Source: Roseicyclus sp.
GTDB lineage: Bacteria > Pseudomonadota > Alphaproteobacteria > Rhodobacterales > Rhodobacteraceae
Reading direction: 5' to 3'
Assembly (NCBI GenBank): GCA_018401965.1
Contig: JAGYJU010000009.1
Span: forward strand, 1-64,000
DNA length: 64,000 nucleotides
Positions within the stretch are counted from its first letter, which is position 1. Every line of letters starts with the position of its first letter. The notes beneath the pieces are model-generated. The model was given only the letters and a program-made list of their open reading frames with translations. It searched no databases and was not told the DNA's origin. Both the position numbers and the translations under genes were made by a program. Below, piece by piece: positions 31,422 to 41,331 of this stretch.

Positions 31422-31838
31422 TCATCGTGCCTGCAAGATCGCGGTCGGCTTGCGGTCGCCCGTGGCATCCTCGGCCAGTACGGTCGCGCGCACCACGCTG
31501 AGCCTGCGGCCAGACCGGATCACCTCGCCCTCCGCGATCAAGCGCTGGCCCGCGGCGGGGGCTATCAGGTTGATCTTCATCTCGACCGTCAGAACCTCGC
31601 TTCCCGGCGGCATCATGCTGAGCGCGGCATAGCCCGCCGCGCTGTCGCCCAGTGCGAAACTGGCGCCGGCATGGGCGAACCCGTGCTGTTGCGACACGTC
31701 GGGCGTGATCGGCATGCTCAGGATCATGCGCCCGGCTTGCAGGTCATCGATCCGGGCGCCCATGGTCTTCATCAACCCTTGTCGGGCAAAGCTGTCGCGG
31801 ATCGCGTCTGCGACGTCGATTGACAGGGGAGTGTCCAT
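31422..31838 (-). CDS. PaaI-type hotdog thioesterase
   Basis: A 138-residue hotdog-fold acyl-CoA thioesterase resembling the PaaI family. I chose ATG 31838 (MDTPLSIDVADAIRDSFARQ), which has GGAG eight bases upstream; the frame is open five codons further. The catalytic region QQHGFAHAGASFALGDSAAG carries the HGG-like motif with HA, and VEMKINLIAPAAGQRLIAEG is the second typical block. The substrate is unknown. It is divergent from the LytTR gene. The gap between its stop and that of folD is about 30 bases. Confidence 0.8.
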   Translation of the reverse strand: MDTPLSIDVADAIRDSFARQGLMKTMGARIDDLQAGRMILSMPITPDVSQQHGFAHAGASFALGDSAAGYAALSMMPPGSEVLTVEMKINLIAPAAGQRLIAEGEVIRSGRRLSVVRATVLAEDATGDRKPTAILQAR

Positions 31839-31889
31839 GATTGCGCTCCGCAACTATTGAGCTTTGGCTCTCTTGGGGTTGAAGGTCTG

Positions 31890-31904
31890 TTAACCAAATG
31901 TTTA
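31890..31904. promoter_or_regulatory. CtrA-like site in the divergent promoter region
   Basis: TTAA-N7-TTTA, one mismatch from the alphaproteobacterial CtrA box TTAA-N7-TTAA, lies 38 bases before the LytTR gene in an AT-rich gap. The same stretch holds repeated GTT triplets, as LytTR direct-repeat sites do, so autoregulation is an alternative reading. Both are weak. Confidence 0.22.
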
Positions 31905-31941
31905 TAGTTCTCGCAGAAGTTTAGGTCAGATACGCGCGCGA

Positions 31942-32816
31942 ATGGCGAACGGAAACGACTCGGAAGCACCGGACAAGAACCGGCTGGTGTGGATCTATCG
32001 TGGGTCCGGCTGGTTTTTGTTGTCGTGTATTCTGGCCTTTGCCGCCCCGTATGGCGAGACCATGCAGCTCGATTTCTTGGGGCGACTGGGCTATTGGGCA
32101 AGCGTGAATGCCGTGGCGATCATGATGGCGATCGTTGTGCGCGACCTAGTCCTGCGATGGTTTCCAAGCGAAAGCCTTTCCGTACTGATTGCCATCGCGA
32201 TCTTGCAGGCGATCACGCTCGGCCCGTTGATCTGGCTGGCGAACAAATATGCGTTTGGCTTCGACGTCGCAGGCCCGGTCTGGTTGGCCGAATTTGTGCT
32301 GGTTGTCCTGCTCGCCTCGCTCTGCGTCGCGCTGATACGGTACGAGGTGGGCCGTGTGCGGGCCTTTGCCGCCGCCGAACAGGGCAGCGTCCCTTTGCCC
32401 GCGGCGGACCCCAGACACAGACCTGCGTTTCTGGACAAGCCCGATCCCCTTTGCCGGGCGATGTTGTGCTTGTCTCGGCTGCCGATCATTACCTAGATGT
32501 CGTGACCACAGAGGCGGAGGGCCGCATTCTGCTGCGGTTCGGCGATGCGTTGATCGATTTAGAGACTGTGCCCGGGTTCCGCATTCACCGCTCGCATTGG
32601 GTCGCCGCTTCGGAATTGACCCGGGTGCGGCCGGAGGGGCGTCGTCACGTCGCTCATCTGCGGTCGGGCAAGACCTTGCCGGTCAGCGATGCCTATGTGG
32701 ACGAGTTGCGCAGCGCGGGGTTGGTGGAGGATTGCGCCACGGGAAAACGCAGCGGGCGGAAGCCCAGCACGAGCATCTCGGCGCAGGGGGAGACCAGGCG
32801 CGCCAGTTCCGGATGA
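31942..32816 (+). CDS. Membrane-anchored LytTR DNA-binding regulator (frameshifted)
   Basis: About 291 residues once one missing base near 32450 is restored. The N-terminal half has about four hydrophobic segments (GSGWFLLSCILAFAAPYG; ASVNAVAIMMAIVVRDLVL; VLIAIAILQAITLGPLIWLA; WLAEFVLVVLLASLCVALI). The C-terminal half is a LytTR DNA-binding domain: LVSAADHYLDVVTTEAEGRI and GFRIHRSHWVAASELTRVRP, then VSDAYVDELRSAGLV. The combination is a one-component transcription regulator tethered in the membrane, signal unknown. Its 3' end overlaps the convergent pdeM by about 120 bases, so one stop may be misplaced. Confidence 0.8.
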
Positions 32817-33390
32817 TTGCAAAACATCCCGCCCGTATAGGCACCATAGGCGGGCAGGATCACCCGATCGGCATCCAGCAGCGCGCAGCGCCGGACAAGG
32901 GACCTGCCGCCCAGCACGATCCGCGCCTTGGGATGGTAATGGCCCGAGATCTCGCCTTTGGCACCGGGCTCCGCGATGTGGCGGAACACCAGCGGCGCGG
33001 CGAGGTGATCGGCGCGGCAGGTGCCGCCAAGATTGATCGGGCCGGGATCGTGATTGCCCAGCACCCAGACCCAACGCCGACCGGCCATGAGCCCTGCCAA
33101 GCTGTCGTGCACCGACGCGGGCAAGGCCCCGGCAGCCGTCAGATCGTCGAAGCTGTCGCCAAGGCAGATCACCTCGGCGGGACCCGTGGCTGCGATGTCC
33201 TGCGTCAGCCGGTCGATGGTTTCTGCGTTCTCGTAAGGCGGCAGGATCGGGCCGCCTAGCCGGGCCATCCGCTCGGATTTGCCGAAATGCAGGTCAGCGA
33301 CGCACAAGACCCGCCGCGCGGGCCAGTGTAGCGCCCCGAAGGCAACAGCTGCAGCGTTTCGCCTTGAAATTCGAATGGCAGGGCGTTCAT
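32693..33390 (-). CDS. pdeM: Ligase-associated DNA damage response metallophosphatase PdeM (frameshifted)
   Basis: Calcineurin-like metallophosphoesterase accompanying bacterial ATP-dependent ligase repair clusters. The metal-binding motifs are VADLHFGKSE, CLGDSFDDL, VLGNHDPGP and GEISGHYHPKAR. The start ATG 33390 (MNALPFEFQGETLQLLPSG) is joined to the main frame by one missing base near 33326; corrected it is 232 residues. It lies 40 bases downstream of lhr on the same strand. No DNA ligase is visible in the window. Confidence 0.87.
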
Positions 33391-33430
33391 GCTTTGTTCA
33401 TAAGACGCCCAATGGGGCTGGCGCAAGGGG

Positions 33431-35852
33431 TCAGGACAAGGCTGCACCCAGCCCGGCCGCCGCCATCAGGCGGGCTGCCTCCTCCTCCAGCAGGCGCTGA
33501 TCGGCGGCACCTGCGATGGGCACGCGGCCCGGTTCCAGAAACAGGGGGCGGCCAGCGGGCTGACGCGGGTCAGGCGGGCGTGGTCGATACGGCCGTCGAT
33601 GCGCGCCAGCATCGCCTCGATCCGACCGAAATCGACAAGGCCGCGCATCGCCTCGGCGCGGGTGATCTCCAGCATCAGGTGGCTGGGATCGTATTTGCGC
33701 AGCGTGTCGTAAAGGATGTCGGTCGAAAACGTCGCCTGCCGTCCGGTCTTGCGTTTGCCGCCCGGCTGGTTGCGGTCGATCAGGCCTGCGACGATGGCGC
33801 TGCCCTTGAAGGTGCGTTTCATCACGGCGTTGTCGGCCAGCCAAGCCTCCATGGTTTCTACAAGATTGTCGCGGGTGAACAGTGGCCTCGGGTCCCCCAG
33901 CGGGTCGAGACCCCAGATCAGCGTGGCGTAATCCGTGGCGACGAAACCCATCGGGTTCAGGCCCATGTCCTCCATCCGCTTGGTGATCAGGAGGCCGAGG
34001 GTCTGCTGCGCGTTGCGACCCGCGAAACCATAGGCCACCACATGTTCGCGTCCGTCATGGGGAAAGCTTTCGACCAGCAGCCGGTCGCGTTCGGGCAGGC
34101 GCGAGACGCGGCGCTGAAGGTGCAGCCACTCGCGGGTGTGGGCGGGCAGGTCGGGCCAGTCGTCGGCGCGGAACATCGCAAGGATGCGGTCGGAAAGCCG
34201 CGTCGAGGTCGCGAATTTCGTGCCCATGAAGGTGGCGATCTTGGGCTTGAGGGTGGGGGTCCGGCTGACCTCCACCACCATCTCGCGCATGCCCTCGTAG
34301 CGCACGATCTGACCGCCGATCAGGAAAGTGTCGCCCTTCCGCAGCATCGAGGCGAAGTATTCCTCCACCTCGCCCAGTGGCGCACCGCCGCGGGTCTTCT
34401 GGTAGCGGACCTGCATCTTGTCGGCGTCGACGATGGTGCCGATGTTCATGCGGATACGGGCGGTGGCGCGCGGGTCGCGGAGCTGCCATTGGCCATCCGG
34501 GCGCTGGATCAGGCGTTGCCATTGGTCATAGGGCGCGGAGCGCGTAGCCGCCTGTGGCCGCAAAATCGAGGCAGCGGTCGAAGGTGTCGCGCGGGAGGTC
34601 CGCGTAGGCGCCTGCCGGTGCGAATTTCGGCGAAAAGGTCATCGGCCGTGAAGGGCCCGGCGCAGGCGCGGATCAGGATGTGCTGGCACAGCACGTCAAG
34701 CGGGCCAGTGTGGTCGGTGTCGCCGTCAAGTGCATGGCGCGCACGGCGTCCAGCGCGGCGGTGCATTCGATCACCTCGAACCGGTTGGCGGGCACGATCA
34801 GCGCCTTGGACGGCGCGTTGTGGCGGTGGTTGGCGCGGCCGATCCGTTGCACCAGCCGCTTGACGTTCTTGGGCGCGCCGACCTGGATGACAAGGTCGAC
34901 ATCGCCCCAGTCGATGCCCAGATCGAGCGAGCCGGTGCAGACGATGGCGCGCAAGCGCCCTCGACCATCGCCCGTTCGACCTGTTCGCGCTGTTCGCGGG
35001 CGAGCGCGCCATGGTGGATGCCGATGGGCAGTTGGTCCTCGTTCGCAAGCCAGAGGTGGTGAAAAAGATCTCTGCCTGCGCGCGGGTGTTGTGAAAGATC
35101 AGCGTGGTGCGGTGCTTGCGCACTTCCTCCAGCACGGCGGGAATTGCGTATTTGCCGCCGCCGCCAGACCATGGCGGGGGCGCTACGGTCGTCAGCATGG
35201 CGATGTCAGGGTCGGGGCCGGGATCGGCCTGCAGGATTTCGCAGGGGTCCGGGTGGCGGGCAAGGATGCGGGCGATGGCGGCGGGGTCTTCCACGGTTGC
35301 GGACAGGCCGACGCGGCGCAGGCCCGGGGCGAGGGCAGACAGCCGCGAGAGGGCAAGCATCAGCTGGTCGCCGCGTTTGGATTCCGCCAGAGCGTGGATT
35401 TCATCCACGATGATGCGTTGCAGACCTGCAAAGGTGCGGTCCGCATCCTCGTAGGACACTAGCAGCGCGAGGCTTTCCGGCGTGGTCAGCAGGATGTGGG
35501 GCGGGTCCGCGCGCTGGCGGCGCTTGGTATGCGATGACGTGTCGCCGGTGCGATCCTCGACCCTGATGGGCAGGCCCATGTCGGTGATGGGGCCGGTCAG
35601 GTTGCGCTTGATATCAGTTGCCAGCGCCTTGAGCGGCGAGACGTAGAGGGTGTGGAGGCCCTTGTGCGATCCGTCGGCCAGTTCGGCCAGCGTTGGCAGG
35701 AACCCCGCCATGGTCTTGCCGCCGCCCGTGGGCGCGATCAGGAGCTGGCAAGGCGCGCCCGCCCGGTCCAGCATCGCCTGCTGGTGCGGGTGAATGGACC
35801 AGCCGCGGGCAGTAAACCATCCAATAATCTGGGGGGGCAGGGGGCGCGTCAT
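33431..35852 (-). CDS. Ligase-associated DEXH-box helicase, Lhr family (several frameshifts)
   Basis: Large superfamily 2 helicase of the ligase-associated DNA damage response set. It starts at ATG 35852 (MTRPLPPQIIGWFTARGWSI). Walker A is LLIAPTGGGKTMAGFLPTLA, the DEXH box is IIVDEIHALAESKRGDQLML, and motif III is RRVGLSATVEDPAAI. The second helicase domain follows in other frames (GSLDLGIDWGDVDLVIQVGA; QRIGRANHR). The C-terminal region LRDPRATARIRMNIGTIVDA is intact until near 33540, and the gene ends LMAAAGLGAALS. About five indels break it between 35060 and 33540. Total about 807 residues, as expected. Confidence 0.88.
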
Positions 35853-35909
35853 GCCCCCTTAGATAACTGCTTGCGCGGCTTTGGCCACAAGTGGCGGCTT
35901 GCGCTGCGC

Positions 35910-37207
35910 TCAGTGAACGATCTTCTCCGCCTTGACGTAGAGGTTTTCCCACGCCCGGTCGATGAATTCGGGGCGCATCTGGTAGGGGATGCCCTCGAAA
36001 TCGCAGATCGCCTTGATCTGGTCGCACAGGAAGACCGGGTGGTAGTTCGCGTAGGTGTGATTGATCAGCGGATACTTCGTCTTGAGCAGGTGGATCAGCG
36101 ACGCCTCATCCAGCGGCACGCCCTTTTTCTTGGCGACCATAGCAAAGATCTTGAGGAATTGTTCCTGCGTCGGGCCGTCGATCTTGACCTTGAAGAAGAT
36201 CCGGCGGAGTGCCGCTTGGTCGAAGATGTCATTGGGATGGAAGTTGGTCGAGAACACCACCAGCGTGTCGAACGGCACCTCGAACTTCTCGCCTGATTGC
36301 AGGGCGAGGATGTCGTAGGAATTTTCCATCGGCACGATCCAGCGGTTGATCAGCGCCTGCGGCGGTTCCTCCTGACGGCCAAGGTCGTCGACGATGAAGA
36401 CGCCACCTGTTGATTTCAGCTGCAGCGACGCCTGATAGGTGCGGCTGACGGCGTTGTAATGGTGAGATCGAGCATCGACAGGGTCAACTCGCCGCCCGTC
36501 ATCACGGTCGGGCGCGTGCACAAGGTATAGCGCGTGTCGAAGCGCGCCGAGGCTTTGCGCAGCGGGCTGACATCGGCGGCGTCCTCGACCGGTTTGACAG
36601 GGTTGTGCACGATCGGGTCGAACATGGTGATGACCTGACCGGCATAGGCCAGCGCATGGGGGATGTAGATGTTGTCGCCCATCGCTGCCCGGATACCCTC
36701 GGCGATGGAGGATTTGCCGTTGCCGGGCGGGCCATACATCAGCACCGAGCGACCCGAGTCGACAGCCGGGCCAAGCTGATCGATCAGACCTTGGGGCAAG
36801 ATCAGGTGCCCCATGGAGCGTTCCAGCATGTCGCGCGTCAGCTTGACGTCGCGGATCGACTGGCGCTTGACCTGCAGCTTGTAGGTCGGCAGAGCGGCAC
36901 CGGCATCGGGCCGTAATATTCAGATTGGCGACAGCGCATCCAGCGCACGCGCCTTGCCGCCATCGGTCAACTGAAAGCCCATTTCCGAGCTTGATGTCGC
37001 GTGCAGCGTGCCGGTCGCCTGCATCAGGCCCAGATCACGCAGGTTGTCGATCAATTCCTGTGTCAGCGGGATCGGCAGCGCGATGGCCTGAGCGATTTCG
37101 GATGCCTTTTCGACGTTCTTGCGGAACACCGTCTTGAGCAAGATGTCCCGCATCATCACGGGCGTCAGGCCTGTATCCGCCAGCTTGCGCAGCGGCGGCG
37201 GTGACAT
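35910..37207 (-). CDS. AAA+ ATPase of the Tad island (frameshifted)
   Basis: A MoxR-like AAA ATPase of at least 430 residues found beside Rhodobacterales Tad pilus genes. The N-terminal domain is winged-helix-like (MSPPPLRKLADTGLTPVMMR; GFQLTDGGKARALDALS). Walker A is LMYGPPGNGKSSIAEGIRAA. Then come PTVMTGGELTLSMLDL, the Walker B-like GGVFIVDDLGRQEEPPQALI, and ALRRIFFKVKIDGPTQEQFL; it ends AWENLYVKAEKIVH. Frame changes occur near 36915, 36875 and 36465. The true start may lie 20-30 codons further upstream, since the frame stays open past 37207 with plausible protein. The role in pilus biology is inferred from position. Confidence 0.82.
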
Positions 37208-37294
37208 CAGTTCGGATTGCGCGACCTGGACATTCGGCGTGCTCGACCCCCGTTTACGCGTTGTGCGAGACCTTGCCGGGCGATTGCGGCGCTT

Positions 37295-37831
37295 TCACGG
37301 CGTGGATGGGAAAGCGTCGCGGCGCTTACAGCCCTGCGCGCTCAGCCCCAGCGCCAGATAAATGGCCAATGCCCCGGCTAGGGCCACGCCCATCGGAAAG
37401 AGCTTGCCCTGTTCCCAGGAGGCCCAATCGGCCGTCGCCCGTCGGACAGCAGGCACGCGGGACGCAGTGCGATGGGTGATCCAGGACCCGATCAGGACCA
37501 GCGCAAAGAGCATCAGGAAGAACAAGGCATCGCCCGGCGCGATGAAGGGCGCCATGGCGGCGGCGAATTTCGCGTCGCCCGCGCCGACCATCCCCAGCGA
37601 GGTGATGACGAAACCGATCACAAGCACGATGACCAGCGCTGCCAGACGCCACAGATAGGCCTCCAACGGCAGCACGATCAGGCCGAGAGCAAGGAACACA
37701 CCGGCCAGCGCCAGAACGGCGACATTGGGAATGCGCATGGATCGCAGGTCGCTGAGCGCGACCCAGATGCAGATCGGCAAGGCTAGCGGCAAGAACCACA
37801 GCGCCTCGGCAAAAGTCAGAGACAGGGTCAT
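37295..37831 (-). CDS. cpaA: Prepilin peptidase CpaA/TadV
   Basis: Membrane aspartyl protease that trims Flp prepilins. It has 178 residues with about five or six hydrophobic segments. The two catalytic aspartates are visible, in LSDLRSMRIPNV near residue 28 and in the GxGD motif MVGAGDAKFAAAMAP. It starts at ATG 37831, overlapping the upstream TPR gene stop (TGATG). The frame is intact. It is the last pilus-assembly gene before the AAA ATPase. Confidence 0.9.
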   Translation of the reverse strand: MTLSLTFAEALWFLPLALPICIWVALSDLRSMRIPNVAVLALAGVFLALGLIVLPLEAYLWRLAALVIVLVIGFVITSLGMVGAGDAKFAAAMAPFIAPGDALFFLMLFALVLIGSWITHRTASRVPAVRRATADWASWEQGKLFPMGVALAGALAIYLALGLSAQGCKRRDAFPSTP

Positions 37832-38690
37832 CAGCCGCGGACCTCCGTCTCCAATGCGTCAAGCTGCGCGTCACGGCGGCATCGAAATGCTGCGGGTGGG
37901 TTTCGATGGCATCCGCGAGCAGGCCACGCCCGACATCGGTTTGCCCCTGCCGGATCGCGGCCAGCGCTGCCGTATGCAGCAGTTGTGCCCGCTCGACCTC
38001 GGTCATGCGGACCAGCGGCATCTGGTAGTTGCCTTGGGCGGCCCGGGGCCAGAACGAGGTTGTTCTGGCGGTGAACAGGTCCGGATCATAGCTGATCGCG
38101 CGCTGGAATAAGTCCTCCGCGCCGCGGAAATCGCCGCGTGTCAGGCGAGAATAACCCCAGTTATTCAGCACGCTGGCGGGGCGTGTCGTCAGGCCCACGG
38201 CGGTCTCGTAGAAGGAATCCGCCCGGTCCCATTGCTGGTTGCTGTCGGCGACCATCGCCTCGAGGCGGTAGCGCTCATAGGTCTCGAAGGTGGGCGGAAC
38301 CTGATTGAGCTGGTTTTGCGCCTCTGCCCAGTTTCCGGCGCGGATCAGCGCACCGGCATAGTCGATCCGATCCTGTTCGATTGTCGCGTCACCCTCGACG
38401 ATGGCGCGCCAATGGGGCAACGCCTCATCCGCCCGGCCCGCTCGCACGAGGCTGGCGGCCAGACCGCGGCGGAAATCGATCCGCTCGGGGCTTTCGCCAT
38501 AGGCGCGTCGGAAATAGGACACCGCCTCATCCGGCGAGGCCGCCGTAAGCATGATGTCGTTGAGGTTGCTGTCGTCGATGACATTCAGGGGGCCGTTGGC
38601 CCGGTTCACATCTGTGGACCGGGTTGAATCACAGGCCGACACGGCCAGTGCGATCACGACCACCGGAAGAATCCGGGGGCTGAGAGCCAT
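37831..38690 (-). CDS. TPR lipoprotein of the Tad island, TadD-like (frameshifted)
   Basis: About 286 residues from ATG 38690 (MALSPRILPVVVIALAVSAC), a lipoprotein signal with lipobox. TPR repeats follow: AVSYFRRAYGESPERIDFRR, RAGRADEALPHWRAIVEGDA and ASVLNNWGYSRLTRGDFRGA. A compensated frame disturbance lies near 38050 (NNLVLARAAQ in the other frame), and a single indel near 37866 restores DALETEVRG and the stop overlapping cpaA. It is probably an outer-membrane pilotin-type factor for the secretin, as TadD is elsewhere. Confidence 0.82.
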
Positions 38691-38731
38691 TTTTGACCTC
38701 TTACTGCTCGATCTCTTGACCTCGGTTCTCA

Positions 38732-39309
38732 TCACGGATCGACGCGGAGTTCGAAAACCCCACCCCCACGCCGGATCAGCCCAAGGCCATTCTGGTTATT
38801 GGGAACACTATAGACGTTATTTTCCATTCGCGCGATAGCCAGTCGCAAGTTGTCGCGAATCGCGTCCGAACGGCCACTATCCAGTGCAAAGGCATGTTCG
38901 AAAACCCGCCGCGCCTCGCCGTATTCACCTTGTTCCATGAGCGTGACGCCCAGGTTGTTCCAGGCGGGGACGAACCGGTCATCGTCGTCAAGCGCCTGTC
39001 GGAACAGCGTTTCGGCCTGTCCGATCCTTCCCAGCGCCAGATTGGCCGCCCCGATGGATGTCAGAACCTCGGCGTCCAGCCCCCTGTCGGCCACCGCACG
39101 GTAATAGGATCGCAGCGCCAATTCATGTTGGCCCGCATCCATCAGGCGGTCGCCGACCAGAACCTGATCGACCGCGTCTTGCAGCACCACGGTGCCTGTG
39201 GGCGCGGCGATCTCCAGATCTTGTGCCAGCGGGTCAAGCCGCCCGTCTTCAGATGTGCCAACGCAGGCCGCAATGCCCGCGATGGATGTCAGGATGATGA
39301 GCCCCTCAT
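38732..39309 (-). CDS. tadD: Second TPR lipoprotein of the Tad island (frameshifted at start)
   Basis: About 192 residues. The N-terminus (GLIILTSIAGIAAC, lipobox) is joined to ATG 39309 by one missing G in a G-run; AGGGAGG lies upstream. TPR units: ALRSYYRAVADRGLDAEVLT, GRIGQAETLFRQALDDDDRF and WNNLGVTLMEQGEYGEARRV. It ends GGGVFELRVDP. It follows tadC and precedes the other TPR gene, a common arrangement in Rhodobacterales tad loci. Confidence 0.82.
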
Positions 39310-39348
39310 CAGTCCCTCCCTTTGTTGCGCAAGGCGCGCGCGGCGATG

Positions 39349-40341
39349 TCAGCCGCCGCTGCCCTGCAGGTTCTGGGCGATGCCGTAGATCGACGGACCG
39401 ATCAAGATGATCAGAAGCGGCGGCAGACAGAACATCATCGTGCCCAAGGTCAGTTTCGTGGGCAGCTTGTTGGCCTTTCCTCGGCGCGCATCACGCGCTT
39501 GTCGCGCATTTCGGCGGCGTAGACCCGCAGCGCCTCGGCCACGGATGTGCCAAAGGTGGCGGACTGGATAAGCGTGGTGACAAAGCTGTTCACGTCCTGG
39601 ATACCGACACGTTCGCCCATATCGCGCAAGACCCTGGTCTTGTCCTTGCCGGCCTTCATCTCGTAGGCGACGATCTCGAATTCCTCGGAAAGCGCGGGGT
39701 AGCCGGTGCGCAATTCCTTGGCGACGCGGATGATCGCCTGATCCAGTGACTGGCCCGCCTCGACGCAGACCAGCATCAGGTCGAGCGAGGTCGGGGAAAC
39801 CACTGGTAATCTCGTCCGTGCGGTTCTGCACCCGGCGGTTCACCCAGTATTTCGGCGCGTAGTAGCCAAGGCAGCCGGGGATAAGAACGGTCAGGATCGA
39901 GCTTTGCGCCGAGCCACCCCCGCCCGACAGCAGCACGAACAAGGTGCCCAGCACCAGCCCGCCGATCCCCAGCGCGAATTGTGCGAAGTAAAATGTCTGA
40001 ACAGCGCCTTTCGACCGATATCCCCCGCGCACCAGTTGCAATTGCACCGCACTGAACTCCGCCTGGTCCTGCGGTTCGAGATATTGGGCGAACCGGTCAA
40101 GCCGCGCATCCTTGCCCCCCGCCCGGCGCAGCGCGCTGGAGGTGTCGACGGTCATGTCATTGCCCAGCCGCATGTCCTTGATACGGTCGAGCGGGTCCTT
40201 TTTCTTGAACAGCATCGAGGGCAGCGCGATCAGCACCAGAAGCACGCCCAGTCCACCAGCCGCAATCAGGGGGCCAAGATCGCCCATCTGCGCCACCAGG
40301 AACTCGTTGGCCTTGTCGAAGAGATTGATCAGGAATTGCAT
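39349..40341 (-). CDS. tadC: Type II secretion F family protein TadC (frameshifted)
   Basis: Inner-membrane platform protein of the Flp pilus machine. It starts at ATG 40341 (MQFLINLFDKANEFLVAQMG), followed by LGVLLVLIALPSMLFKKKDP. The GspF-like domain lies in another frame between about 39800 and 39475: LDLMLVCVEAGQSLDQAIIR and EALRVYAAEMRDKR. The first frame resumes with LTLGTMMFCLPPLLIILIGP. The two indels cancel, giving 330 residues, the usual size. It lies 17 bases after tadB. Confidence 0.88.
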   Translation of the reverse strand: MQFLINLFDKANEFLVAQMGDLGPLIAAGGLGVLLVLIALPSMLFKKKDPLDRIKDMRLGNDMTVDTSSALRRAGGKDARLDRFAQYLEPQDQAEFSAVQLQLVRGGYRSKGAVQTFYFAQFALGIGGLVLGTLFVLLSGGGGSAQSSILTVLIPGCLGYYAPKYWVNRRVQNRTDEITSGFPDLARPDAGLRRGGPVTGSGDHPRRQGIAHRLPRAFRGIRDRRLRDEGRQGQDQGLARYGRTCRYPGREQLCHHAYPVRHLWHIRGRGAAGLRRRNARQARDARRGKANKLPTKLTLGTMMFCLPPLLIILIGPSIYGIAQNLQGSGG

Positions 40342-40358
40342 TGGGTTAGCCCTTCGGT

Positions 40359-41326
40359 TCAGACCTTGATGTTCACGAGCATCTTCATGAAGATCATGTT
40401 CATGAGCAGCATGACGCCCACCACGGCGCAGGCCGGGATGAAGACCGGCGATTGCATCACCTCGTCGTAATAGTCGGGCTGCATGATGTTGATACCCACC
40501 AGCGCCAGCAGCGGGAACACCGATAGGAAGGTGCCCGACCATTTGGCTTCGCCGGTGATCGCCTTGACCTTGCGAAACAGTTTGAACCGCGCGCGGATGA
40601 CCTCCGACAGGCCCTGCAGGATCTCGGCAAGATTGCCGCCCGAGGTCTGCTGGATGCCGACAGCCACGGCCAAGAAGCGCAAATCCTGGCTGTCGAGGCG
40701 TTCGGCCATAGCCCGGATCGATCCTGAGATGTCGCGGCCATAAGCGGCCTCATCGGCGATCACGCCAAGTTCCGAGGCCAGCGGGTCGGCGATTTCCTTG
40801 GACACGGTGTTGATTGCCGAAATGAAGGGGTGGCCCACGCGCAGGGATCGCACCATCAGTTCGATCGCGTCGGGCAATTGTTCGTCGATCATCGCAAGGC
40901 GTTTCTTGGCCTTGGAGTTGACCCAGTAGAACACGCCTCCCACACCCATGGCGACCGAAACCAGCAGGCGGATCGGCAGCGATGTTGCGGTCAGGATCGT
41001 CAGCCCCAGAAAGGCCGCGACGCCCAGCCCCAGCATCACCAGCATCAACTGCGGCGGGGTGAAGGCGATATTGGCCTTTGCGCCTTGTCCGCGATCAGCG
41101 TGTAGAGCGGAAGTTTGACCGACCCCTTGTGCTGGTCCATCTCCTTGCGGAGCTTGGCCAGCACATCCTCGCGGGTGGCGCCCTTTTCCAGCATCGACAA
41201 GCGGCGGTTGACGCGGGCATTCAGGCTGATCGTCTTGCCGAAGATGGCCAGATAGATGCCTTCGACCAGCATGATGATGCCGACGAAGATCCCGATATAA
41301 ATCAGCGGTTCGATGGAAAGCTGCAT
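40359..41326 (-). CDS. tadB: Type II secretion F family protein TadB (frameshifted)
   Basis: Inner-membrane platform protein paired with TadC. It starts at ATG 41326 (MQLSIEPLIYIGIFVGIIML). A missing A near 41065 shifts the frame from LIADKAQ to ANIAFTPPQLMLVMLGLGVA. The GspF core is QLPDAIELMVRSLRVGHPFI and SGGNLAEILQGLSEVIRARF. The last membrane segment ends MKMLVNIKV. Corrected length is 322 residues. It begins five bases after tadA ends. Confidence 0.9.
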
Positions 41327-41331
41327 GGGGC

